Assembly (NCBI RefSeq): GCF_023650955.1
Contig: NZ_CP098039.1
Coordinates: 1,798,001 to 1,862,000, forward strand
Length of the DNA stretch: 64,000 nt
Reading direction: 5' to 3'
DNA from: Thermosynechococcus sp. HN-54
GTDB taxonomy: Bacteria > Cyanobacteriota > Cyanobacteriia > Thermosynechococcales > Thermosynechococcaceae
Shown here: positions 36,964-46,722 of the stretch, piece by piece
Position numbering within the stretch: the stretch's first letter is position 1
Layout of the letters: the number at the start of each line of letters is the position of its first letter
Made by a program: the position numbers and the translations under genes
Notes under the pieces: model-generated
What the model was told of the DNA's origin: nothing
Seen by the model: only the letters and a program-made list of their open reading frames with translations
Databases searched by the model: none

Positions 36964-38079
36964 ATGTCCTCCACTAAAACGACTGCCGCCATTCACCCTG
37001 CTCGGCTCACCGGACAGCGACTTTTTTGGCTTCTTGGGATTAGTTTACTGGCTGCGTCTGGTGCCTACGATACACTGACAAATCACTGGCAGCAGCCTTT
37101 GCAAACTGTAACGCTGCCTTGGTTAGTTAGTTTTGCGATCGTTGCTGTTCTGGGTGTCGCTGTAGTACCAATACTGCGACGGTTGAAAACAGGACAAATT
37201 ATCCGTGAAGATGGCCCCCAGTCTCACCTGCAAAAATCGGGCACACCGACGATGGGGGGCATTTTTTTTGTACCGACAGGGTTAGGTCTCGCCCTCCTGT
37301 GGACAGGATTGGCTCAAGGGAAACTATCAGCAACGGTGGGGGCGATCGCCCTCCTTGTTCTCTGGTATGCGGCCATTGGCTGGTGGGACGACTGGCAAGT
37401 TCTGCGGCGTAAGTCCAATAAGGGATTATCGGCTCGGCTGCGACTGCTGCTTGAAGGAATTGGGGCGGCTCTGTTTTGTGCTTGGCTGGTGGGCAGTGAT
37501 CCAACAGCAACCATTGTCACTGCGCCTTGGGGATGGGTTTGGCCCCTAGGGATGGGGTTTATTCCCTTGGCAATTTTTGTGCCCATGGCGGAAGGGAATG
37601 CCCTGAATCTGACCGATGGGCTGGATGGTCTCGCGGGTGGCACTGCGGCGATCGCCCTGTTGGCTCTGGGATTCATTCTCACGCCCCATCCCGACTTGCA
37701 AATTCTGGCGGCGGTCATGAGTGGCGCTTGTGTGGGCTTCCTCTGGCATAACCACCATCCAGCGCGCGTGTTTATGGGGGATACGGGATCCCTAGCCCTT
37801 GGGGCACTCCTTGCGGGCATTGGCTTGGCGAGTCACCAGCTCTGGGAACTGTTCATTGTCAGTGGTCTCTTTTTTGTTGAATCTCTCTCGGTCATTGCCC
37901 AAGTCCTCTACTACAAGGCCACAAAAGGCCCCGACGGTGTGGGTAAGCGGCTGCTGCGGATGGCACCCCTACACCATCATTTCGAGTTGGGCGGCTGGTC
38001 AGAACTGCGGGTGGTGAGTACCTTTTATGGGGTGGTTGCCCTCTTGGGATTGCTCTGTGGCCTCCTGCGGTTGGCCTAA
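36964..38079 (+). CDS. mraY: Phospho-N-acetylmuramoyl-pentapeptide transferase
   Basis: A 371-residue integral membrane enzyme that transfers phospho-MurNAc-pentapeptide to undecaprenyl phosphate, giving lipid I. About ten hydrophobic segments are visible. Signature residues include QSHLQKSGTPTMGGIFF, the Asp-Asp motif in YAAIGWWDDWQVLRRKSNKG, NALNLTDGLDGLAGGTAAIA, and the C-terminal histidine-rich RMAPLHHHFELGGWSE. It has a slightly longer N-terminus than the family average. The dehydrogenase gene follows after 18 bp. Confidence 0.96.
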   Translation: MSSTKTTAAIHPARLTGQRLFWLLGISLLAASGAYDTLTNHWQQPLQTVTLPWLVSFAIVAVLGVAVVPILRRLKTGQIIREDGPQSHLQKSGTPTMGGIFFVPTGLGLALLWTGLAQGKLSATVGAIALLVLWYAAIGWWDDWQVLRRKSNKGLSARLRLLLEGIGAALFCAWLVGSDPTATIVTAPWGWVWPLGMGFIPLAIFVPMAEGNALNLTDGLDGLAGGTAAIALLALGFILTPHPDLQILAAVMSGACVGFLWHNHHPARVFMGDTGSLALGALLAGIGLASHQLWELFIVSGLFFVESLSVIAQVLYYKATKGPDGVGKRLLRMAPLHHHFELGGWSELRVVSTFYGVVALLGLLCGLLRLA

Positions 38080-38097
38080 TCCGATGGGGGAAGTGCA

Positions 38098-39147
38098 ATG
38101 AAAGCAGCAGTGCTCTACGGCAAAGAAGATGTGCGCATTGAAACCGTGGCCGATCCCACGCCGGGGCCGGGGGAAGTGGTAATTCGTGTTCAGGCCGCCA
38201 CCACCTGTGGTACGGATTTGAAGGTATGGCGGCGCGGTGGTCATGCGCGGATGCTAACGCCCCCCATTCTCTTTGGCCATGAGGCGGCGGGGGAAATTGT
38301 TGCCCTAGGAGCTGGGGTGACGGGATGGCAGGTGGGCGATCGCGTGGTGGCGAATAATTCTGCTCCCTGTGGCCAGTGTTTTTACTGTCAGCGGCAGGCC
38401 TTTTCCCTGTGTCCCCATCTGGAGTTTAACAATGGCACGTTTGCCGAGTACCTAAAAATTCCCGCCAGCATCGTCCGCCAAAACCTTTTGCCGCTTCCAG
38501 ACTCGCTCTCCTTTGCTTTAGCGGCCCTTACCGAACCCCTCGCCTGTGTCCTCCACGGTGTGGCTCGCTCTGGCTTTGAACCCGCAATGGTTGAAACGTG
38601 GCCGAGTCCGCCGCAAATTGTGGTTCTTGGGGATGGTGCCATTGGTCTGATGTTTGTTGGGGTGCTGGCACAGCAGGGGGCACGAGTCCTCGCCTTTGGC
38701 GGTTCCGATCAGCGGCTGGCGATCGCCACCACATTTGGGGCAGAGCAAACCATCAATCATCACCAGTGCAACGATATTCCTGCCCTCGTTAAAGATTGGA
38801 CGGAAAGACGGGGAGCCGATATTGTCATTGAAGCCACTGGCGTTCCTGAAGTCTGGGAAACGGCGATCGCCTGTGGTCGCCCCGGTGCCACGATTAACCT
38901 CTTTGGTGGCTGCCCCCGCGAAACTTCGATCCGCGTTGATACTGAGCGCCTGCACTACGAAGAACTCACCCTCAAGGGGGTCTTTCACAACACACCCACA
39001 TTTGTCCGCCAAGCCTTGCAACTGATTGCCAGCGGCACACTGCCCTTCGAGAAACTAATTAGTGGCCAAGCCCCCCTAACGGAGATTGAAAATGTCCTGC
39101 AAGCAATGAAGGCGCGCCAAGTGATTAAAGTAGCGCTGCACCCCTAG
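38098..39147 (+). CDS. Zinc-dependent medium-chain alcohol/polyol dehydrogenase
   Basis: A 349-residue MDR-family enzyme. A GroES-like catalytic domain has the catalytic-zinc Cys in TTCGTDLKVW, the zinc His/Glu in LFGHEAAGEIVALG, and the four structural-zinc cysteines in SAPCGQCFYCQRQAFSLC. A Rossmann NAD(P) domain follows with IVVLGDGAIGLMFVGVLAQ. It resembles sorbitol/threonine dehydrogenases; the substrate is not determinable. It follows mraY by 18 bp, probably as a transcriptional neighbour rather than a functional partner, and converges with mltA with no gap. Confidence 0.85.
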   Translation: MKAAVLYGKEDVRIETVADPTPGPGEVVIRVQAATTCGTDLKVWRRGGHARMLTPPILFGHEAAGEIVALGAGVTGWQVGDRVVANNSAPCGQCFYCQRQAFSLCPHLEFNNGTFAEYLKIPASIVRQNLLPLPDSLSFALAALTEPLACVLHGVARSGFEPAMVETWPSPPQIVVLGDGAIGLMFVGVLAQQGARVLAFGGSDQRLAIATTFGAEQTINHHQCNDIPALVKDWTERRGADIVIEATGVPEVWETAIACGRPGATINLFGGCPRETSIRVDTERLHYEELTLKGVFHNTPTFVRQALQLIASGTLPFEKLISGQAPLTEIENVLQAMKARQVIKVALHP

Positions 39148-40320
39148 CTATTCCCGCAGGAGCAAATAGTACAACTGCCCCGGCGTATTGATCAGACCCG
39201 CCCGCGCTTTGGCCACCTCTCCCGTGCCCATGAAAATATCCACACGACCGGGCCCGCGAATGGCACTGCCGGTATCCTGATCCAAGACAAAACGGCTGAC
39301 GGGGGTTTGCTGCCATTGGCCTTGGGCTTTGAGGGGAATTTTCGTGTTGATCACCGCCAAGGCACCCGGGGGCATCAGGGACTTATCGGTGGCGATCGAT
39401 CGCTCAGGAAGGACTGGCGTCGAGAGACTGCCCGTGGGGGGGCGCCCTTGGGTATGCTCAAAGAATACAAAGCTGGCGTTGCGGGGCAAATAGCGATCTA
39501 GCTCAGCAGGGTTGGCCTGAAAGTAAGCAATTAAGCGGGGCAACGTGAGTTCCTCACGGGGAATTTTGCCGTCGCGAATGAGTTCTTGGCCAATACTGGT
39601 GTAGGGGTGATTGGTTTTGCCAGCATAGCCGACGGTAAAGCGGCGACCATCGGGCAGTTGCAGCTCAGCCGACCCTTGAACGTGAACCAGAAAGGCCTCG
39701 AGGCGATCGCGCAAATACACCAACTCCAACCCCCGCAACGGCCCCTTGTGCCACTGCTGACCATCTGCTCCTTCTAGTTCTAGACGGGTTGGGTGGGGCT
39801 GCCGCCACTGGTCTAAATCAGGGGGACGACGAAAAAGGGGATAGCGGTACTCTGCCGTCGGCACCAAACTCGCACGATAGGTGGGCGCGTAATAGCCCGT
39901 AAAATCCACTCGCCCTTGGCCATCGCTACCAATAGACTGATAAAACACAAATTCTCGTTTGACGGCTGCCTGAAGTTCCGCCGCAGAGCGACAGGTTTGT
40001 ACCAGATGGCGAAAGCGTGCGAGGGAGCGAATTACCCGCTGATGCAGGTTCGAGCCTAGGGTAGCCCCCGGTTGACCAAGGGCGGTGTAAGCCGCATAGT
40101 CCTGGCGTGCTCTATCCGTACGCAGATAACGCAAACTGTGATCAATGGCTTGCAACAGCCGTGCTCGTTCACTGGGGGATTTCCAGAGGGCAGTATCTAG
40201 GGCAACTGTTGGCGGTAGTTGGCTTTGGCGGATCAAGGGGGCAACCGTGGGCGCGGTGGCGATCGCACTTGTTGCAAGGATCACGATGCCCTGAATAACT
40301 CCTGTGAACAAACCAGCCAT
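39148..40320 (-). CDS. mltA: Membrane-bound lytic murein transglycosylase A
   Basis: A 390-residue peptidoglycan lytic enzyme. An N-terminal hydrophobic signal/anchor segment is followed by the MltA barrel (GRVDFTGYYAPTYRASLVPTAEYRYPLF) with LEAFLVHVQGSAELQLPDG. The C-terminal 3D domain includes the catalytic Asp region (DQDTGSAIRGPGRVDIFMGTG). It cleaves the MurNAc-GlcNAc bond to give 1,6-anhydro ends during wall remodelling. No lipobox Cys is obvious, so the anchoring mode may differ from the E. coli lipoprotein. The next upstream gene on the same strand begins 6 bp away. Confidence 0.9.
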   Translation of the reverse strand: MAGLFTGVIQGIVILATSAIATAPTVAPLIRQSQLPPTVALDTALWKSPSERARLLQAIDHSLRYLRTDRARQDYAAYTALGQPGATLGSNLHQRVIRSLARFRHLVQTCRSAAELQAAVKREFVFYQSIGSDGQGRVDFTGYYAPTYRASLVPTAEYRYPLFRRPPDLDQWRQPHPTRLELEGADGQQWHKGPLRGLELVYLRDRLEAFLVHVQGSAELQLPDGRRFTVGYAGKTNHPYTSIGQELIRDGKIPREELTLPRLIAYFQANPAELDRYLPRNASFVFFEHTQGRPPTGSLSTPVLPERSIATDKSLMPPGALAVINTKIPLKAQGQWQQTPVSRFVLDQDTGSAIRGPGRVDIFMGTGEVAKARAGLINTPGQLYYLLLRE

Positions 40321-40325
40321 CGGCT

Positions 40326-40580
40326 TTAGGCAAAGCGATCCACGCTCGACGCAAAAACGGGTTCCACCCGAATCGCAAATACCTTTGAGGGGCGCACCAC
40401 CATGTATTCCCCTTGGATATTTTTAATGGGAACGGAAATAAAATCGTTGGAATCTGCTTTGGCCACTAACTCGTTGCTGTACCACTTCTGGAAGTCTTGA
40501 ATGGTGGGGAAGCGCACCTCCTCACGGTGGCCACCATCCAAAAATAAATGAACCGCGAATTCAGAGGGGGTTCTCGGCAT
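40326..40580 (-). CDS. Conserved hypothetical protein
   Basis: An 84-residue soluble protein starting MPRTPSEFAVHLFLDGGHRE, with VRFPTIQDFQKWYSNELVAK and EYMVVRPSKVFAIRVEPVF. It has a beta-rich pattern and no signal peptide. I do not recognise a named domain. It lies immediately upstream of mltA on the same strand (5 bp gap), so the two are probably co-transcribed. Confidence 0.7.
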   Translation of the reverse strand: MPRTPSEFAVHLFLDGGHREEVRFPTIQDFQKWYSNELVAKADSNDFISVPIKNIQGEYMVVRPSKVFAIRVEPVFASSVDRFA

Positions 40581-40650
40581 AGGCGCGATCGCTCATCCTT
40601 ACTGATGCACATTATCTCCCTATTATCGCCGTAATCGGTGGCTTCAGGTA

Positions 40651-41247
40651 CTAGGGGCCGCCAGTGAGGGGACGGGGGGCGCGATCGTAGTACTGGGCAG
40701 TCATGGCTGGGTTGAGGCTGCGGGCACGCTCATAGTCCCGTTGTGCCAATTCAACATTGCCACTATCGAAGTGTGCCATGCCCCGACTATAATAGGCAGC
40801 AACAAATTGCGGATCCCGCGCTAGGGCAGCATCAAAGTCGGCGATCGCAGCTTTGTAGTTTTGCAGGGCAAGATAGGCCATGCCTCGGTTGTAGTAGGCG
40901 GCAATAAACTGTGGGTCATCGCGTAATGCGGTACTAAAGTCAGCGATCGCCCGCTGCATGTCTCCTTGGTCATAGTAAGCTAGGCCGCGAGCAAAGTAGT
41001 AGTCAGCGCTGGGGTTGAGTCTGATTGCTTGGCTAAAGGCATCTATGGCAGCGACCAGATCACCTGTACCTTGGTGCGCTAACCCCACGTTGTAGTAGTC
41101 CTCGGCACTGCGGGGCACAAGGCGTTGCAGTTCCTGAAGTTCAGGGGGTGTGAGGGTGGCGATCGCCATGGGCTGTGCCACAGCAGCACTGCTGAGACCA
41201 ACAAAAGCAGCTAAAACTGTCAAAGCACTGAAGAGTTGTCGGCGCAT
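40651..41247 (-). CDS. Secreted tetratricopeptide-repeat (TPR) protein
   Basis: A protein of about 198 residues. The signal peptide (LFSALTVLAAFVGLSSAAVAQP) is followed by at least four 34-residue TPR units with the W-LG-Y-A-F-A-P pattern, for example AEDYYNVGLAHQGTGDLVAA, then YYFARGLAYYDQGDMQRAIADF, YYNRGMAYLALQNYKAAIADF and YYSRGMAHFDSGNVELAQRDY. TPRs mediate protein-protein contacts; the partner is unknown. The ATG at 41247 is supported by a strong AAGGAGG site six bases upstream, so the longer frame to 41322 is rejected. Confidence 0.85.
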   Translation of the reverse strand: MRRQLFSALTVLAAFVGLSSAAVAQPMAIATLTPPELQELQRLVPRSAEDYYNVGLAHQGTGDLVAAIDAFSQAIRLNPSADYYFARGLAYYDQGDMQRAIADFSTALRDDPQFIAAYYNRGMAYLALQNYKAAIADFDAALARDPQFVAAYYSRGMAHFDSGNVELAQRDYERARSLNPAMTAQYYDRAPRPLTGGP

Positions 41248-41442
41248 CGTCGGCCTCCTTTTGGCATCGCTCAGCCTTACTTCGATCCTAAAAGAAAATG
41301 AAGAACTCGCCCAGCGAACCATAGCAGTTGTAATAAATCGCTGGATATGTTTACATCATCGGAGCTAGCTGCTGCGACAGCAGTGCCACATCTCTAGGGC
41401 TAACTGTGATCTAGCGCACTGACAGCAACCCTAATGGGATAT

Positions 41443-42174
41443 TCAAAGTGATTTGTAATTGACAATGCGACCAAAGCTCTCAGGCTGCAAACTGGCGCCA
41501 CCCACCAGTACCCCATCAATTTCTGGCTGTGCCATGATGGCATCAATGTTGTTGGCATTCACAGAACCGCCGTACTGAATCAGCACATCAGGATTTTGCA
41601 ACTTGCTGCGAATCAGGCCAATCACACGGTTGGCTTCCGTTTCTTCACAGGTATCGCCGGTACCGATCGCCCAAATGGGTTCGTAGGCAATCACTAGGTT
41701 GTTCTGATCCACATCGACCAAATCCAGCGCCAACTGCTGAAAGATATGGCTTTCTGTTTCCCCAGCATCCCGTTGGGCTTTTGTTTCACCCACACAGAGA
41801 ATCGGGGTCAGGCCGTGGCTTTGGGCAGCCTTGAGCCGTTGGTTGACCGTGGCATCCGTTTCACCAAAATACTGCCGCCGCTCACTGTGGCCAATAATCA
41901 CGTAGCGCACGCCCAACTCCACCAACATTGGTGGCGAAATTTCTCCTGTAAAGGCGCCTTGATCCGCCCAGTGAACATTTTGGGCACCCAGCTTCACCCG
42001 TGTTCCGTGCAGACTCTTGGACAATACACTTAAACAGGTGTAGGGAACACACAGCACCACCTCGCGATCGCTGGGGGTGTCCACCAACTTTCCTAAAAAC
42101 TCTTGCAGAAAGGCCACTGCCTCCTGTTGGGTTTTGTGCATTTTCCAGTTACCAGCAAGAACTTTTGGGCGCAC
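41443..42174 (-). CDS. tpiA: Triosephosphate isomerase
   Basis: A 243-residue TIM-barrel enzyme interconverting dihydroxyacetone phosphate and glyceraldehyde 3-phosphate in the Calvin cycle and glycolysis. Present are [11 protein letters not shown] (catalytic Asn/Lys), [15 protein letters not shown] (catalytic His), the catalytic Glu in [15 protein letters not shown], and the phosphate-binding [12 protein letters not shown] and GVLVGGASL. The start is the GTG at 42174 (decoded VRPKVLAG), because family similarity starts there and no ATG is suitably placed; the open frame to 42291 is an unsupported extension. Confidence 0.95.
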   Translation of the reverse strand: MRPKVLAGNWKMHKTQQEAVAFLQEFLGKLVDTPSDREVVLCVPYTCLSVLSKSLHGTRVKLGAQNVHWADQGAFTGEISPPMLVELGVRYVIIGHSERRQYFGETDATVNQRLKAAQSHGLTPILCVGETKAQRDAGETESHIFQQLALDLVDVDQNNLVIAYEPIWAIGTGDTCEETEANRVIGLIRSKLQNPDVLIQYGGSVNANNIDAIMAQPEIDGVLVGGASLQPESFGRIVNYKSL

Positions 42175-42272
42175 TCGTCCTGACTTTCCTCTGCGAAACT
42201 TAGCGTAATTAAGCGTACCACACGGGTTGCCTCTATAAAATTTAGAGATTTGACTGAGGAAGTGGTTGAGAC

Positions 42273-42590
42273 TTAGCCCAACTTGTCCCAAACCGCCGCA
42301 ACTCGCGGAGATTGACGCTTGGGTTGCACGCGCGGCGTCCGCCGTCCGAGTTTGACTTGATAGGTGTCGTTGTCAACTGTCACATAGCCCAGTTGGAGAA
42401 CCTCTGCGAGGGTAGCACTGACCTCTTCCGCAGACCACTGCAACTGCTCAGCCAATTCTGGCACGGTGAAGGGTGTTGGCTGGCGCATCATCAGTGTCAA
42501 AAGCGATCGCTGGCGATCGGGCAAAACCAGTAAATCTGCTGGATTGAGACCCCCACCGCAACCACTGCTAGCGTCTTGACTGTCTATCAT
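42273..42590 (-). CDS. Small winged-helix-like conserved protein
   Basis: A protein of about 105 residues from ATG 42590. The middle ([45 protein letters not shown]) has the pattern of a winged helix-turn-helix, as in MarR/DprA-type DNA-binding domains. A basic C-terminus ([23 protein letters not shown]) follows. It may be a transcription regulator or part of a signalling protein. No specific family is recognised. It lies upstream of tpiA and downstream of the ParA-like gene on the same strand. Confidence 0.65.
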   Translation of the reverse strand: MIDSQDASSGCGGGLNPADLLVLPDRQRSLLTLMMRQPTPFTVPELAEQLQWSAEEVSATLAEVLQLGYVTVDNDTYQVKLGRRTPRVQPKRQSPRVAAVWDKLG

Positions 42591-42669
42591 TGGCAATGTT
42601 CCTCAACGGCAGTGACTGGCAGTGGCACTCGAGAAGGATCACAATCACAATCCTTACTCCTAGGCTACC

Positions 42670-43434
42670 CTAATCCAACAGATGCTGCACAACACTCCTG
42701 ACAACCAAACTGTAGGGATGATCGGGGTAGCGTAAACAGAAAATATCACTACTCCCCAGTTGAAACATCTCTTCACACACAGGTAGAATACCCGCGACGG
42801 GCACAGCATAGGTCGTTTCCACCTGCTGCTTTAAGGAGTCCTTGTTAAAGGCACTGGGGACTTTGTTCACCACCATTACCATTTTCGGGACATCCAGCTG
42901 CCGCGCCACATCTACAGTGACTGCTGTTCCTTGAAAATCTTGGCGATCCGGTCGCAAAATCAGCACCAAGGCATCGGAAACCGTAATCGAGAGCAGCGTT
43001 TCCTCGTTCAGTCCTGGGTGGGTATCAATGAGCAAAAAGTCGAGATTCAGCCCTTGGAGCAGTTGCTGAAAACCATCATTGAGCAAGCCGACATCGTAGC
43101 CTTCCCGCAGCACACGGGTAATTTCACTAGTTTTGAGGCTAGAGGGAATGAGAAAGATAGACCCTTTCGCCTGTTGACCATGGCTAGTGAGGAGATGGCT
43201 GACATCACGAGCCACATCGGTAATTTCACAGCGTCCCCACAGGTAGTCATTGAGGGCATGTTCCGTATCTTCCGACTCAAGGCCAAAGAGCACATGGATA
43301 CCGGGGGATTGAATATCCGTATCCACGATCGCCACGCGATAGCCCAACGTTGCCAAGGTACAGCCCAGATTTGCTGTTGTATTTGACTTGCCTGTGCCAC
43401 CCCGAAAAGAATGCACAGAAATAATGCTACCCAT
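42670..43434 (-). CDS. ParA/MinD-family ATPase
   Basis: A protein of about 254 residues from ATG 43434 (MGSIISVHSFRGGTGKSNTT). The deviant Walker A is FRGGTGKSNTTAN, Walker A' is YRVAIVDTDIQSPGIHVLFG, and Walker B is DFLLIDTHPGLNEETL. It lacks the amphipathic C-terminal helix typical of MinD, and no parB/minC partner is adjacent. It may position a cellular cargo; in cyanobacteria ParA-like McdA proteins position carboxysomes, but nothing here shows that role. The frame is open to 43497 but the extension has no family similarity. Confidence 0.85.
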   Translation of the reverse strand: MGSIISVHSFRGGTGKSNTTANLGCTLATLGYRVAIVDTDIQSPGIHVLFGLESEDTEHALNDYLWGRCEITDVARDVSHLLTSHGQQAKGSIFLIPSSLKTSEITRVLREGYDVGLLNDGFQQLLQGLNLDFLLIDTHPGLNEETLLSITVSDALVLILRPDRQDFQGTAVTVDVARQLDVPKMVMVVNKVPSAFNKDSLKQQVETTYAVPVAGILPVCEEMFQLGSSDIFCLRYPDHPYSLVVRSVVQHLLD

Positions 43435-43551
43435 GGCTGTCCTCGCTACATCTGAGAATTCAACGTCTATTTTCACATCCTGCCGTTGAGGAAACATCTC
43501 ATCCCAAATTCAGAAGATAGAACCCAAGCGGCCAACCCATCAGAAAAGGGA

Positions 43552-45288
43552 TCATTCGGCGTCTTGGAAATACTGCTGCGTGTAGAACTGGGCGTAGCGG
43601 GCAGACTGGGCAAGTAGTTCTTGATGGCTGCCACTTTCAATGATCCGCCCCTGCTCTAGGACAAGAATGCGATCCGCTCGACGCACCGTGGCTAAACGGT
43701 GGGCAATAATAAAGACGGTGCGCCCCTTCATTGCCTTCTCCAACGCATTTTGCACCAAGGCTTCCGATTCAGAATCTAAAGCAGAGGTGGCTTCATCTAA
43801 AATCAAGATACGCGGATCGGCATAAACGGCGCGGGCGATCGCCAGCCGTTGGCGTTGCCCCCCAGAAAGATTGATCCCCCTTTCCCCCACCCACGTCTGA
43901 TAGCCATCGGGAAAGCGCGTAATGAAATCATGGGCATTGGCGATTTTGGCTGCCTCAATCAGGCGCTCCCAATCCGGTTCAGAGTAACCAAAAGCAATAT
44001 TTTGGGCAATACTGCCTGAAAAAAGAATCGTTTCCTGAGGAACAATGCCAATTTGCCGCCGCAGGCTTTTCAGCGTCACTGTTTTAATATCAATGCCATC
44101 AACCAAGACTTTCCCGGCTTGGGGGTCATAAAAACGGGGCAAGAGGTTAACAATGGTTGATTTCCCCGCCCCTGAATGTCCCACAAGGGCAATCACTTCG
44201 CCCGGCTCCGCCAAGAGATTAAAGTCCTTGAGCACGGGACGCTCTGGATCATAGCCAAAGTACACATCTAGGTATTGCACTTTGCCAGAAATGGGGGGTA
44301 GGGGCTGCGCATGGCTCATTTCCTTGATCGTGGGTTCGAGAGCCAACAGGCCAAAGCTACGCTCCACTGACGCCTGTGCCATTTTGAGTTCGTTGTAATC
44401 AGCAGAAATCATATTAATGGGTTCCATCAGTAGCGCCACTGCGGCAACAAAGCTGAGGAACTGCGACCCCGTAAGATGACCGGCATTGATTTGCCATGCC
44501 CCCAAGATAAACAGCAGCATGATGCTCAGGGCTTCAAGAAACCCCACCACAGGGTATTGCATTGACTTAATGCGTTCTGCACGGTAGCGAGCACGGCGGT
44601 TAATATCAGCCTGCTGTTCAAACTGCTCTACGGCATAGTCCTCAGCTGCAAAGGCCTTAATCAGACGAATCCCCGAAAAAATTTCCGTGAGGTGGGAGGT
44701 CAAATCAGCAATGCGGGCTTGACTCAGGCGCGACTGTCGCAACAACCGATTGCCAAACCAAGCGATGAGAAACGTCATCAGCGGTGCGATAATCATTGTC
44801 CCCAGTGTCAATTGCCAGTTGAGGTAGAACATGTAGCCAATGACAGCAATTGTCGTCAAGATGGAGGGGACAAGGCGATGAAAACTGCTATTGATCATCA
44901 CACCAATGCGATCCACGTCCTCCGTGAGGCGGTACGTCAAGTCTCCGGTTGCAGCCCTTTCAAAGTAGTCCACCCCCAAACGATGCAGATGACGGTAAAG
45001 CCGCACCCGAATGTCATAGACAATCCGTAGAGAAATATCGGACATCAAGACATCTTGGCCAAATTGGCAAAAACTACGACCGACAAACAGCAGCGAGGAG
45101 GCTGCACACCATTGAATCAGACCTATCAAATCCCCTGCCCCAATGAGCTTTGCCGCTTGGCCAATTAGGTAGGCGATCGCCGGCATGGTGGAGACGTAGC
45201 CAAGGGTACACAAAAAAGCGACCAGCAACCGTCGCCGATAGGGAAGGATATAAGCAAGTAACGGCCGGTAGCTGGTATTCCAAAGCAT
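43552..45288 (-). CDS. ABC exporter, fused membrane and ATPase domains (MsbA/LmrA type)
   Basis: A 578-residue half-transporter. The N-terminal domain of about 310 residues has six hydrophobic helices. The C-terminal nucleotide-binding domain carries Walker A GHSGAGKSTIVNLL, Q-loop GIVPQETILF, signature LSGGQRQRLAIARA, Walker B ILILDEATSALDSESE and the H-loop IIAHRLATV. The overall form is that of lipid/drug exporters. The substrate is unknown; cyanobacterial relatives export lipids, glycolipids or peptides. It begins 3 bp after the mnmE stop on the same strand, so the two are likely co-transcribed. Confidence 0.93.
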   Translation of the reverse strand: MLWNTSYRPLLAYILPYRRRLLVAFLCTLGYVSTMPAIAYLIGQAAKLIGAGDLIGLIQWCAASSLLFVGRSFCQFGQDVLMSDISLRIVYDIRVRLYRHLHRLGVDYFERAATGDLTYRLTEDVDRIGVMINSSFHRLVPSILTTIAVIGYMFYLNWQLTLGTMIIAPLMTFLIAWFGNRLLRQSRLSQARIADLTSHLTEIFSGIRLIKAFAAEDYAVEQFEQQADINRRARYRAERIKSMQYPVVGFLEALSIMLLFILGAWQINAGHLTGSQFLSFVAAVALLMEPINMISADYNELKMAQASVERSFGLLALEPTIKEMSHAQPLPPISGKVQYLDVYFGYDPERPVLKDFNLLAEPGEVIALVGHSGAGKSTIVNLLPRFYDPQAGKVLVDGIDIKTVTLKSLRRQIGIVPQETILFSGSIAQNIAFGYSEPDWERLIEAAKIANAHDFITRFPDGYQTWVGERGINLSGGQRQRLAIARAVYADPRILILDEATSALDSESEALVQNALEKAMKGRTVFIIAHRLATVRRADRILVLEQGRIIESGSHQELLAQSARYAQFYTQQYFQDAE

Positions 45289-45291
45289 GGG

Positions 45292-46701
45292 CTATTTTCC
45301 AATGCAAAAACGGCTAAAGATTTGTTCTAGCACAGACTCAGTCACCTCTTCCCCAGTTAGGGTACCAAGGGCACGAGCGGCAGCATGCAGGTCAATCGTC
45401 CAAAAATCAAGGGGCAGTTGGGCATCAATGGCCACAAGCACATGATTCAGGGATTGATGGACTTGCTCAAGCAGGGCAGCTTGGCGTTGGTTGAGGGCGA
45501 AATCCAAATTGGCTGCTGTCACTCCTTGACCTTGTACCAGATCGAGAATGGCCTGCTCAAGCTGCTCAATTCCCCGCTGACTCAGGGCAGAGAGGAGCAC
45601 TGTGGGAATGGGGGCAATGGGCAGGGGAATATCAGTCACGTCCACTGTTTCGCTGAGCAGATCGGCTTTATTCAGGACAACCAGCACTGACTGAGGAGAG
45701 TGTTGCCGCCGCTGGTGTAGGTTGAGTTGGTCGTAGATTTCCTGATCAGCGGCTGTCCACCCTTGGCTAGCATCAATGACAAAAAGGATGAGATCGGCAG
45801 TGGCGGCGGCTTGGCGCGCTCGCTCGACGCCAATTTGTTCGACAAGGTTATCGGTCTCGCGAATACCTGCGGTATCGAGCACTTGGATTGGAATGCCACC
45901 TACGACCAATTGCGACTCAACAATATCACGGGTGGTGCCGGGTAAATCCGTAACAATGGCGCGATCGCTACGACTCCAAGCATTGAGCAGACTTGACTTA
46001 CCGACATTCGGGCGACCCACAATGGCCACTTTTAGCCCAGTGCGGATCAGTGCTCCCCGTTCTGCCGTGGCCAAAAACGCCTCTACTTGGTGTTGCAACT
46101 GACGAATTTCCTCAGCAATAGCTGCGGGGTCAAGGGGGGGGAGCTCGTCGGTAAAATCGAGTCGCGCCTCAATTTCCACCAAGAGGGATAAACAAGTTTG
46201 GCGAATCTGCTTGAGGGGGCGAGCCAATTTGCCCGTGAGACCCGCTAGTGCTATTTGTGCTGCTGTTGTCGATTGGGCAGCCACCAGTTCAGCCACACTC
46301 TCGGCTTGGGTGAGATCAAGGCGACCGTTGAGAAAGGCACGCAGGGTAAATTCCCCTGGCTCTGCGAGGCGTGCCCCGGCGGCCACACAGAGTTGCAGCA
46401 CGCGCTGGACAGGGATGAGACCACCATGACAGTGAAATTCCACCACATCTTCGCGGGTGTAGGAGCGGGGAGCCAGCATTAAGAGGAGGAGGGCTTCATC
46501 CACCCGTTCCCCAGTTTGCGGGTCGCGGACATAGCCATAGAGGATGCGATGGGATTGCCAGTGTTGCTTGCCGGGAGCTTCAAATAAAGACTGGGCGATC
46601 GCGACTGCTTTGGCGCCTGAGAGACGGACAATGCCGATACTCCCTTGCTGGGGCACAATGGCCGTGGCGATCGCCACAATCGTGTCATGGAGGTGTCGCA
46701 C
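45292..46701 (-). CDS. mnmE: tRNA uridine-5-carboxymethylaminomethyl modification GTPase
   Basis: A 469-residue protein acting with MnmG on wobble uridines of tRNA. The N-terminal folate-binding domain begins [20 protein letters not shown] and contains [15 protein letters not shown]. The inserted G domain has G1 [15 protein letters not shown]2/G3 [11 protein letters not shown] and [11 protein letters not shown], and G4 LNKADL. The conserved C-terminal peptide is FCIGK. The length is normal. It is downstream of petA on the same strand with a small gap. Confidence 0.95.
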   Translation of the reverse strand: MRHLHDTIVAIATAIVPQQGSIGIVRLSGAKAVAIAQSLFEAPGKQHWQSHRILYGYVRDPQTGERVDEALLLLMLAPRSYTREDVVEFHCHGGLIPVQRVLQLCVAAGARLAEPGEFTLRAFLNGRLDLTQAESVAELVAAQSTTAAQIALAGLTGKLARPLKQIRQTCLSLLVEIEARLDFTDELPPLDPAAIAEEIRQLQHQVEAFLATAERGALIRTGLKVAIVGRPNVGKSSLLNAWSRSDRAIVTDLPGTTRDIVESQLVVGGIPIQVLDTAGIRETDNLVEQIGVERARQAAATADLILFVIDASQGWTAADQEIYDQLNLHQRRQHSPQSVLVVLNKADLLSETVDVTDIPLPIAPIPTVLLSALSQRGIEQLEQAILDLVQGQGVTAANLDFALNQRQAALLEQVHQSLNHVLVAIDAQLPLDFWTIDLHAAARALGTLTGEEVTESVLEQIFSRFCIGK

Positions 46702-46722
46702 TAGCGTTGGCGATATGACTCC